From Paludibacter sp. (GTDB lineage Bacteria; Bacteroidota; Bacteroidia; Bacteroidales; Paludibacteraceae), in contig JAQTOL010000041.1 in the NCBI GenBank assembly GCA_028748945.1, positions 1 to 12,849 of the forward strand: DNA of 12,849 bases, given 5' to 3'. The notes under the pieces are model-generated. The model did not search any database, was not told the DNA's origin, and saw nothing but the letters and a program-made list of their open reading frames with translations. A program made the position numbers and the translations under genes. Shown here in pieces: positions 1-5,913 of the stretch; positions within the stretch are counted from its first letter, which is position 1, and the number at the start of each line of letters is the position of its first letter.

Positions 1-1
1 A

Positions 2-592
2 AAGGGTCTGAAAATTACCGATTATAAATATACTTTGTGGGATGTAGTGATCGGGAGCGTGATTACGGTGGTGGTGGCTTTCTTTATTATTATTGCCTGT
101 GCTTCCACGCTTCATATAAACGGAGTTTCCATCAATGAAGCAAAAGATGCCGCCATGGCTTTAAAGCCTATTGCCGGTGATCTGGCATCCATTACCTTTG
201 CTTTCGGATTATTTATTGCTTCCATATTTTCAGCAACCATATTACCCGTGGCTACTGCATTTTATGTATGCGAAGCTTTTGGATTCGAAGCAGGTATTGA
301 CAAGAAATGGAAAGAAGCACCCCAGTTTTACTGGTTATTTACCTTTATTATTTTAATAGGTGCGGCTATCATTTTAATTCCAAACGCGCCGCTGATTCTT
401 ATCACGTTGTGGTCGCAGGTGGCCAACGGACTGTTGCTTCCGGTGGTTTTGGTTTGTATGATATTACTTGTGAATAACAAAGAAGTGATGGGTAAGTATG
501 TAAATAAGGCATGGCAAAACTTTATAGGTTGGGGCACCATTATCATTTTAATCGGGCTTTCGGGCACTTTGTTAGTTTCGTCATTCTTTTAA
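2..592 (+). CDS. Nramp-family divalent metal transporter, C-terminal part (5' end outside window)
   Basis: The reading frame is open from the left edge, so this is the last 197 residues or so of a longer membrane protein; Nramp proteins usually have about 400 or more. A TTG at 35 is only an internal codon, because in-frame residues (KGLKITDYKYT) precede it. About five hydrophobic segments are visible. The stretch AFGLFIASIFSATILPVATAFYVCEAFGF aligns with the Nramp helix usually written GQSSTxTGTYAGQFVMEGF, and the tail (LITLWSQVANGLLLPVVLV) matches the late Nramp helices with their conserved N-G-L-L-L-P. Family members move Mn2+, Fe2+ or, in Nramp-related branches, Mg2+ across the inner membrane with protons. 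The Gln of the GQSS motif appears replaced by Phe, so substrate choice is uncertain. The diagnostic DPGN and MPH motifs lie outside the window. The gene sits 78 bases before corA with no terminator between them, so co-transcription is possible. Confidence 0.8.
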   Translation, partial: KGLKITDYKYTLWDVVIGSVITVVVAFFIIIACASTLHINGVSINEAKDAAMALKPIAGDLASITFAFGLFIASIFSATILPVATAFYVCEAFGFEAGIDKKWKEAPQFYWLFTFIILIGAAIILIPNAPLILITLWSQVANGLLLPVVLVCMILLVNNKEVMGKYVNKAWQNFIGWGTIIILIGLSGTLLVSSFF

Positions 593-602
593 GGTACATT
601 GG

Positions 603-636
603 TTTGCAGAAGGAATAACAGAATCTATTAATATTG
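603..636 (+). promoter_or_regulatory. Candidate corA promoter
   Basis: TTTG at 603-606 and TAATATTG at 629-636 (one mismatch to TAnnTTTG) are separated by 22 bases, close to the Bacteroidetes -33/-7 arrangement. A start near 643 would leave a leader of about 28 nt before corA. This is sequence resemblance only; corA could also be read from upstream. Confidence 0.3.
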
Positions 637-670
637 AAATAAAATAAATCTACTAAAAAGAGAAAATATC

Positions 671-1618
671 ATGTCAGAATTAAAAATCTTTTACCACGAA
701 AACGGGAAAATCAAAATATCCAAAAGTCTTGATATGCTAAAAAAAATAGATATTAAAGATTTACTCTGGATTGACTTAAACGATGTTCCCGAAAAGATAG
801 AGGATGAGTTGGAAGACTTTCTGAAAATCTATATCCAGGAAGATGAAGAGATTGAAGAAATCGAGATGAGTTCGCGCTATATGCAGACTGACGACAGCAT
901 TGTTGCCAATTCTAACTTTTTACAAGATAATTACACATCGGAAGCGGTTTCGTTTATTATAAAAAACGGGATTCTGGTTTCGGTGCGAAATGTGGAATTA
1001 AAATCATTCAACGAGACTATCAAGAAAATATATGCCAATACAAACAATTATCCAACCGGTTTTCATGTGATGGTAGCTTTGTTCGAAACCCGTGTTGAAT
1101 ATGATGCCGACATGATAGAGGAAGCCACCGATCAGATTACCAATTTAAGTAAGACGCTGAACACGGAGGAGGATCTGGATGAAGATATTTTGATTCGTAT
1201 CAAGAACTTACAGGAGAAGGTGATGATTATTCGTCAAAACCTGATTGACAAACAACGGGTTGTATCCAACATGCTTAAATGTAATTTCTTTCCCGAAGAA
1301 CTTCTGCCCCGTCTGTCCATGATTATTAAAGATATCAATTCATTGTTCGAGTACACCCGTTTTGGTTTCGACCGCTTGGATTATTTGCAGGATACCTTCC
1401 TTGGTTTGGTAAACCTGCAACAAAATAAGATCATCAAAATCTTTACCGTGGTATCGGTAATCTTTATGCCACCCACCTTGATTGCGAGTATTTACGGTAT
1501 GAACTTTAAACATTTGCCCGAACTGGACTGGAAATGGGGTTACCCCTTATCCATCATGCTGATGTTCGTTTTCTCCGGTGCGGTATTGATTTATTTCCGA
1601 AGGAGGAAATGGTTGTAA
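671..1618 (+). CDS. corA: CorA-type magnesium/divalent cation channel
   Basis: The 315-residue length is typical of CorA. A large acidic and helical cytoplasmic N-terminal domain (about residues 1-255) is followed by two membrane helices near the C-terminus (about 258-275 and 291-309). The signature Gly-Met-Asn is at residues 276-278, at the end of the first helix. It is followed by the short periplasmic loop PELDWKWGYP, which closely resembles the loop of characterised CorA proteins. The chain ends in the basic RRRKWL seen in the family. CorA forms a homopentamer that lets Mg2+ (also Co2+ and Ni2+) into the cell, gated by Mg2+ bound to the cytoplasmic domain. The ATG follows an A-rich stretch with no clear Shine-Dalgarno, as is normal in Bacteroidetes. 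A strong terminator starts 33 bases after the stop. The Nramp gene upstream suggests a divalent-cation uptake pair. Family is certain; the physiological ion is inferred. Confidence 0.95.
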   Translation: MSELKIFYHENGKIKISKSLDMLKKIDIKDLLWIDLNDVPEKIEDELEDFLKIYIQEDEEIEEIEMSSRYMQTDDSIVANSNFLQDNYTSEAVSFIIKNGILVSVRNVELKSFNETIKKIYANTNNYPTGFHVMVALFETRVEYDADMIEEATDQITNLSKTLNTEEDLDEDILIRIKNLQEKVMIIRQNLIDKQRVVSNMLKCNFFPEELLPRLSMIIKDINSLFEYTRFGFDRLDYLQDTFLGLVNLQQNKIIKIFTVVSVIFMPPTLIASIYGMNFKHLPELDWKWGYPLSIMLMFVFSGAVLIYFRRRKWL

Positions 1619-1650
1619 TGACTGTTTTCAAGTAGTAAAGAGTCTGTCGT

Positions 1651-1683
1651 AAAAGCCGGTTGAAACATTTCAACCGGCTTTTT
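1651..1683 (+). terminator. Rho-independent terminator after corA
   Basis: A perfect 15-bp inverted repeat (AAAAGCCGGTTGAAA at 1651-1665 and its complement at 1668-1682) surrounds a two-base spacer, so about 14 pairs with a tetraloop in practice. It ends in TTTTT. The A-run on the left arm means it could also work on the other strand. It separates corA from the trk unit. Confidence 0.9.
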
Positions 1684-1728
1684 GCATTTAGTTATGCCTG
1701 TTTTCAATGATATGCATTTAAAATCAAC

Positions 1729-1736
1729 TATATTTG
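1729..1736 (+). promoter_or_regulatory. trkH: Candidate -7 box (TATATTTG) upstream of trkH
   Basis: TATATTTG matches the Bacteroidetes -7 consensus TAnnTTTG exactly. The -33 side is weak: the best T-run is 1701-1704, a little too far upstream. A start near 1743 would give trkH a leader of about 200 nt containing the dyad element at 1771-1847. Confidence 0.35.
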
Positions 1737-1770
1737 TAATCGTAATGGCTGAGAAGTGCTTGTAAGAATA

Positions 1771-1847
1771 TAATGTCGTATGTATAAATTCAGCCTATCC
1801 CTATCCCGAATTCTATCGGGTGCAACAATGAAAATTGTACGACATTA
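1771..1847 (+). other. Nested dyad element in the probable trkH leader
   Basis: An outer perfect 10-bp inverted repeat, TAATGTCGTA (1771-1780) with TACGACATTA (1838-1847), encloses two small hairpins: CCCGA/TCGGG (1805-1809, 1816-1820) and ACAAT/ATTGT (1825-1829, 1834-1838). As RNA this could form a junction with a closing stem and two arms. There is no coding potential. It could be a cis-regulatory leader, a small RNA or a remnant of a small repeat; I do not recognise it as a known riboswitch class. The rest of the 1619-1941 gap holds the corA terminator and two promoter-like boxes. Confidence 0.4.
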
Positions 1848-1880
1848 TTTAGTTCATATTACTTAACTCAGCCGGATATA

Positions 1881-1888
1881 TATGTTTG
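1881..1888 (+). promoter_or_regulatory. trkH: Alternative -7 box (TATGTTTG) close to trkH
   Basis: TATGTTTG is a second exact match to TAnnTTTG, about 50 bases before the trkH start. It has no convincing TTTG at the -33 distance. If this is the real promoter, the dyad element at 1771-1847 would lie upstream of the transcript and act, if at all, as DNA. Confidence 0.3.
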
Positions 1889-1941
1889 TTTCACTGCAAA
1901 TTAATTTGAAACCCGTATCGTTTTAATTTGAATAAAAATTA

Positions 1942-3702
1942 ATGAACAAAAAAATCATTATCATTAAACAACTACCGTTTATAATTAGCATTATAGCCAT
2001 ATTATCGATAGTCTTTGATCTCGGGTTTGACCATAAGCCGGTTGAACAGAAGTTTCTGCAACTGATTTATCTCATTGCCTTGTTTGTTGGGGTGGGATCG
2101 GTCAGTTTCCGTTATTTCTTTAAAAAGACCCGTCCCAAAATCAATGTGATGCCTTTCGATTTTCTGCTGGTACTCTTTATACTGGTACTGATTTTCATTG
2201 AACTTGAATTTCTCATCGAGAATAATTTTACATTTTTACTTTTCCTGAATGCCAGAATCTGGGTATACCTTGCTTTAATTCTGATTTTCATTCGTGAACT
2301 GGCCTCCAGTTCGTTTGATTTCAGGCGAATGACCCTAAATCCGGCGCAATTATTCATTTTAAGTTTCCTGTTTATCATTCTGGTTGGTACCGGGATGCTG
2401 TTGCTGCCCAGGGCAACCTATACTTCCATATCAGTCATAGATGCCTTGTTTACTTCCACCAGCGCGGTTTGTGTTACCGGTTTGGTAGTGGTCGATACCG
2501 GAAGTTTCTTCACTCCCTTCGGACAGATGACCATTCTTATGCTTATCCAGTTGGGCGGACTCGGTATCATGACTTTTACCAGTTATTTCAGCTACTTTTT
2601 CAAGGCCGGATCTTCGTACGAAAATCAAATGTTGCTTAGCGCCATGACCAATACCGAGAAAATCGGCGAAGTATTCAGCACGCTGAAAAGAATTATTATC
2701 ATCACTTTTATTATCGAAGCTTTCGGGGCTTTGCTTGTGTTCATGAGTCTCGACACAGCCATCCTTTCATCGTTCACCGATCGTTTGTTTTTTTCCGTTT
2801 TCCACTCCATATCGGGTTTTTGTAATGCCGGATTTTCCACCCTGCAAAACAGTTTTTATGAACCGGCTTACCGCTTCAATTATCCGCTGCATATTATCAT
2901 TGCCTTCCTGATTATCCTGGGCGGAATCGGTTTCCCGATTGTTTTCAACCTATTGAGTTATATCAAAAATAACCTGAAGAATCTGTTTTATAATTTTACC
3001 GAAAGCCACGAGCGTATCCGTATGCATCGTATTATCAATGTAAATACGCGGCTTGTTCTGGTGACATCGATCCTGTTGACGGTTGGAGGAACCCTTTTGT
3101 TTTATATTTTTGAATACAATCATACCCTGGCCGAACACGGTTCCTGGGGTAAAATAGTGACGGCCTTTTTCGGTTCGGTCACCACGCGTACGGCAGGATT
3201 CAATACCGTTGATACCTCAGCGCTGACCGTACCAACCCTTATGCTGGTACTTTTCCTTATGTGGGTCGGTGCTTCACCGGGTTCTACCGGTGGTGGTATT
3301 AAAACAAGCACGCTGGCCATTGCCGTACTCAATTTCATAAACATGGCCAAAGGCAAAGAGAAAATAGAAGTGTACAAACGCGAGATAGCACAAAAATCGG
3401 TCAACAGGGCTTTTGCAATCATCACGCTTTCCATACTGGTCATCTTTCTGTCCATATTTGGTGTGAGCATGTTCGACCGGGACAAGGGATTGCTGAATAT
3501 CAGTTTCGAATGTGTTTCCGCGTTTGGTACTGTTGGCTTAAGCAGGGGAATAACAGCCACCCTGAGCAACCCGGGTAAATTGATTATCATCATCACCATG
3601 TTTATCGGCCGGGTAAGTATGTTGACAATATTTATTGCCGTGTTCAGAAAACTGGCTCAACATGAATATCGTTATCCTTCGGAAGAAGTTTTGATCAACT
3701 AA
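1942..3702 (+). CDS. trkH: TrkH/KtrB-family potassium uptake pore protein
   Basis: This is the K+-translocating inner-membrane subunit. The four pore loops of the family are all visible, each with its filter glycine: SAVCVTG (Gly180), SGFCNAG (Gly297), TRTAG (Gly419) and SAFGTVG (Gly532). The highly conserved GASPGSTGGGIK at residues 443-454 and an arginine in the last helix (Arg557, in GRVSM) also fit. At 586 residues it is about 100 longer than E. coli TrkH. The excess is an N-terminal extension of about 130 residues with roughly four hydrophobic segments (about 9-30, 38-60, 71-93 and 101-118) before the canonical fold. The start at 1942 is the first ATG after an A/T-rich leader and opens directly into the first hydrophobic segment. 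The regulator gene follows after 18 bases, so the two form an operon. Whether uptake uses Na+, H+ or neither cannot be told from sequence. Confidence 0.95.
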   Translation: MNKKIIIIKQLPFIISIIAILSIVFDLGFDHKPVEQKFLQLIYLIALFVGVGSVSFRYFFKKTRPKINVMPFDFLLVLFILVLIFIELEFLIENNFTFLLFLNARIWVYLALILIFIRELASSSFDFRRMTLNPAQLFILSFLFIILVGTGMLLLPRATYTSISVIDALFTSTSAVCVTGLVVVDTGSFFTPFGQMTILMLIQLGGLGIMTFTSYFSYFFKAGSSYENQMLLSAMTNTEKIGEVFSTLKRIIIITFIIEAFGALLVFMSLDTAILSSFTDRLFFSVFHSISGFCNAGFSTLQNSFYEPAYRFNYPLHIIIAFLIILGGIGFPIVFNLLSYIKNNLKNLFYNFTESHERIRMHRIINVNTRLVLVTSILLTVGGTLLFYIFEYNHTLAEHGSWGKIVTAFFGSVTTRTAGFNTVDTSALTVPTLMLVLFLMWVGASPGSTGGGIKTSTLAIAVLNFINMAKGKEKIEVYKREIAQKSVNRAFAIITLSILVIFLSIFGVSMFDRDKGLLNISFECVSAFGTVGLSRGITATLSNPGKLIIIITMFIGRVSMLTIFIAVFRKLAQHEYRYPSEEVLIN

Positions 3703-3720
3703 CATATAAATTTTAAACAA

Positions 3721-4404
3721 ATGAAGTACATAATCATCGGTCTTGGAAATTTCGGTGCATCAATAGCCGAAAAACTCACCAATTTAGGTCACGAAGTGAT
3801 CGGGGTGGATAATGACATGCTTAAAGTGGAAGCCGTGAAGGATAAAGTATCCTATGCCATCTGTTTAAACAGTTCGGATGCTCAGGCCGTCACCGGTTTG
3901 CCGCTCAAGAATACCGACGTGGTCATGGTATGTATCGGCGAAGATATAGCGGCTAATATCATGACAACCGCTTTGATGAAAAAGATGAAGGTACCCCGGT
4001 TAATCAGTCGCTCAATTTCCATTCTGCACGAAACCATTCTGGAAGCAATGGGAATAGATGAAATCTTGCGCCCCGAACAAGAGTCGGCCGAACGGTGGGT
4101 AAAGAAACTTACCAACAGTCATTTAATCGATTCCTTTGAATTATCGAAAGGATTCAGCATTATCGAAGCCGTTGTACCCGATAAATTTGTCGGCAAGACC
4201 CTGGAACAAATAGCCCTGATAAAAAACTACAACGTACTTGTGCTTACCACCATCAAGAAGACACAAGAGAAAAACATTATCGGTATCACCCGCAATGTTT
4301 CCAATGTACAGGGAGTTATAACCGCCAATACTATTTTCGAGAAGGACGATATTATGGTTTTGTACGGTAAAGATATCGATATACAGCGGGTGCTGCAGGA
4401 GTAA
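3721..4404 (+). CDS. trkA: TrkA/KtrA-type potassium uptake regulator, single RCK unit
   Basis: This 227-residue soluble protein has an N-terminal Rossmann nucleotide-binding fold: GLGNFG at residues 7-12 and acidic Asp30 at the end of the second strand (GVDND). A TrkA-C type ligand domain follows at about residues 138-225. E. coli TrkA has two such units in about 458 residues; this one has a single unit and is closer in architecture to KtrA. By family knowledge it assembles as a ring on the cytoplasmic face of the TrkH dimer and gates it in response to ATP/ADP or NAD(H). TrkA-C domains in some bacteria bind cyclic di-AMP, but nothing here shows that. It lies 18 bases after trkH and 5 bases before the 65-codon ORF, followed by a terminator. 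Confidence 0.93.
   Translation: MKYIIIGLGNFGASIAEKLTNLGHEVIGVDNDMLKVEAVKDKVSYAICLNSSDAQAVTGLPLKNTDVVMVCIGEDIAANIMTTALMKKMKVPRLISRSISILHETILEAMGIDEILRPEQESAERWVKKLTNSHLIDSFELSKGFSIIEAVVPDKFVGKTLEQIALIKNYNVLVLTTIKKTQEKNIIGITRNVSNVQGVITANTIFEKDDIMVLYGKDIDIQRVLQE
4397..4401 (+). promoter_or_regulatory. Shine-Dalgarno-like AGGAG before the 65-codon ORF
   Basis: AGGAG overlaps the last trkA codons and lies 8 bases before the ATG at 4410. This is a textbook distance and unusual for the window, where other starts lack such a site. It supports translation of the small ORF but could be chance, since it lies inside trkA. Confidence 0.35.
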
Positions 4405-4409
4405 AATAC

Positions 4410-4607
4410 ATGGTAAGAAAAAAACCTTTGAATTATCAATCGATCGTTACGGATATATACAAACCTGATGATCGTAATAACGGGTTTGGACAACTGATTG
4501 AGTCCAGTTTACTATCCAATAACAGTTCAGAGAAAATCAGAAATAACCGGAATTTATTTGAAAAAACCGAAGGATTACAAACAACAGTAAATCTGTTTGA
4601 CTCTTAA
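4410..4607 (+). CDS. Small hypothetical protein at the end of the trk operon
   Basis: I do not recognise this 65-residue sequence. It is hydrophilic, with no membrane segment or signal peptide, and is rich in Asn, Ser, Lys and Glu, suggesting a small soluble or disordered protein. Three things favour a real gene: its ATG is only 5 bases after the trkA stop, an AGGAG lies 8 bases upstream, and its stop codon touches the stem of the terminator so that it fills the gap exactly. Against it are its small size, low-complexity composition and lack of any known motif. If real, it is co-transcribed and probably translationally coupled with trkA, and could be an accessory of K+ uptake. That is inference from position alone. 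Confidence 0.4.
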   Translation: MVRKKPLNYQSIVTDIYKPDDRNNGFGQLIESSLLSNNSSEKIRNNRNLFEKTEGLQTTVNLFDS

Positions 4608-4641
4608 AGTCTCACCATTTTGGTGGGGCTTTTATTTTTTT
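4607..4641 (+). terminator. Rho-independent terminator of the trk operon
   Basis: AAGTCTCACCA (4607-4617) pairs with TGGTGGGGCTT (4621-4631) through 11 pairs, two of them G-U, around a TTT loop. It is followed by TTATTTTTTT. The direction of the T-run fits termination of + strand transcription. Confidence 0.85.
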
Positions 4642-4754
4642 GAGTTATAAATAACAATTCGGAAAAAAATGAATTCGTATAACCGGATTAGCTACAAAAT
4701 AAAAACAATTAATGTGACATGTGAACAATAATTATAATGTAAAATCAATAATAC

Positions 4755-4787
4755 TTTGTGTTTAAGTAGATATTCTGCTTATATTTA
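4755..4787 (+). promoter_or_regulatory. Candidate promoter of the signalling operon
   Basis: TTTG (4755-4758) and TATATTTA (4780-4787, one mismatch to TAnnTTTG) are 21 bases apart, within the usual Bacteroidetes spacing. Transcription from about 4795 would give a leader of roughly 440 nt before the ATG at 5237. This is the best-looking candidate in the 4642-5236 gap, but it rests on consensus matching only. Confidence 0.35.
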
Positions 4788-4899
4788 CATAGTTATTGTT
4801 TTAAATTGATAGCTAATTAATTGTAACGAACAATAATTATATCATTTGATATATGAAACCGGGAAATGAACATCTTTGGGTGTTTAACTGCAAGTTGAA

Positions 4900-5034
4900 C
4901 AATAGTTGAATTAGATCGTTGCTAATGGGAACTTTTTACAAACAAATAAAAAATAGCATTTTAAAAGCATTCTAATGCTTTTTGAAGAATTGAACTATTG
5001 CCTTTGATTGGAGCTGAAATTACTTTCAAAGGCA
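4900..5034 (+). other. Dyad-rich non-coding leader segment before the sensor operon
   Basis: The 4642-5236 gap has no plausible gene. In its middle lie three ordered dyads. CAATAGTTGAATT (4900-4912) pairs with 4988-5000 at 12 of 13 positions. Inside it, AAAAGCATT (4963-4971) pairs perfectly with AATGCTTTT (4974-4982), followed by a T, so it could be a weak terminator or attenuator. Immediately after comes TGCCTTTGA (4999-5007) with its exact complement at 5026-5034. The outer stem and the last stem share bases 4999-5000 and could compete. The position inside a long probable leader suggests regulatory RNA, but I recognise no known class. Confidence 0.35.
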
Positions 5035-5236
5035 TTGTTATCAGTATACACAAGATGTGTTTTTCGAAAAGAACCGGATGTTAAGTTCAAAATATACATG
5101 TGATTCTGTTTTGGAGTTTGGCTTCTTGTCAGGTGAACATTCGGAAGACAAATAATAAACCTTAATTGGAAGATATTAAGTATCTAAATAACAGCCGGAT
5201 AAATAAAAGCTGAAACTTCTTTAAAAATAAAACAGC

Positions 5237-5872
5237 ATGAAAACAAAATTTAATGGATTGCTAATCGTAATTATCGGAGTAATGACTCTTATTTCCGCGC
5301 TTTTAGTTTTTATCGGCTGGCAGATGGATAATAATTTACTTCAAACTTTTGAAGGGGGATCAGAACCTATGAAACTAAGTTCCAATATTTCATTTCTATT
5401 CTTGGCTTTAGCGCTGATTCTTCAGCAAAGTGATGATTTTCGCATAGGTATTATGCTATCGCGTTTGATAACTGTGCTGATTGCTTCAGTAGGTCTCGTC
5501 GTGTTGTCGCACTATATCATCGGATTAAATTACGGAATGTCAGTTCCGGATACGGCTACTTTGTGGCCGGTTCATATGGCACCAAACACGGCTTTTTCAT
5601 TCCTTTTATTGGCGATTGTCCTTTTTGCACGCTCATTCAGAAAAATGGATAAGAGCCCGGTTATTTTAATTTTATACATTATTGCTTTAATCATAAGCAT
5701 TATCTGTTTGGTTGGTTATGCTAACGGCATGATCGAATTAACCGGTCTTGCAGGATCCTTCAAAATGCCAATGAATACGGCAATATTATTCATCGCGATT
5801 TGTATCGGAATATATTCAAAATCGTTGAAAAGGACTTATGATTACACGAATAGTTCTCAAAATCCTGTGTAA
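5237..5872 (+). CDS. Stand-alone six-helix membrane sensor module, paralogue of the neighbouring kinase N-terminus
   Basis: This 211-residue, almost entirely membrane-embedded protein has about six hydrophobic helices and a short polar tail. It has no kinase, receiver, GGDEF or other output domain. It aligns over its whole length with residues 1-206 of the next gene's product. Shared landmarks are GWQ(M/F)D after the first helix, MAPNTA at 114-119, and a third copy at 177-182 (MPMNTA). The motif M-x-x-N-T-A-x-x-F thus occurs twice, with a degenerate first copy around residues 47-55. Similar membrane modules are, from memory, found at the N-terminus of bacterial sensor kinases; I cannot give a family name. 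It is 41 bases before the hybrid kinase gene and surely in the same operon. It could assemble with the kinase, act as a decoy, or be a product of duplication without a separate role. It is not a visibly broken kinase gene, since no kinase-like coding follows its stop before the next ATG. Confidence 0.85.
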   Translation: MKTKFNGLLIVIIGVMTLISALLVFIGWQMDNNLLQTFEGGSEPMKLSSNISFLFLALALILQQSDDFRIGIMLSRLITVLIASVGLVVLSHYIIGLNYGMSVPDTATLWPVHMAPNTAFSFLLLAIVLFARSFRKMDKSPVILILYIIALIISIICLVGYANGMIELTGLAGSFKMPMNTAILFIAICIGIYSKSLKRTYDYTNSSQNPV

Positions 5873-5913
5873 ACAAATAAGATTATAATTAATTTTTTCT
5901 AATACGAAATTTA

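Noticed and set aside
35..592. TTG at 35 as the true start of the first gene
   Set aside because: The frame is open upstream to the window edge, the upstream residues look native, and the protein would lack the first half of any Nramp fold. It is a gene cut by the window.
1651..1683. Strong hairpin after corA as a regulatory or mobile element
   Set aside because: The perfect stem, tiny loop and T-run just after the corA stop are fully explained by an intrinsic terminator.
3120..3599. 159-codon ORF on the - strand inside trkH
   Set aside because: It lies wholly within a clearly real gene whose conserved pore motifs explain the sequence; the antisense peptide shows no recognisable features.
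5171..5185. AGATA/TATCT dyad shortly before the solo sensor gene
   Set aside because: Five A/T-rich pairs with a 5-base spacer are expected by chance in sequence of this composition.
4642..5236. tRNA or a known riboswitch in the long gap before the sensor operon
   Set aside because: No cloverleaf with a T-loop GTTCRA sequence and no conserved riboswitch core could be recognised by eye; only generic dyads are present.
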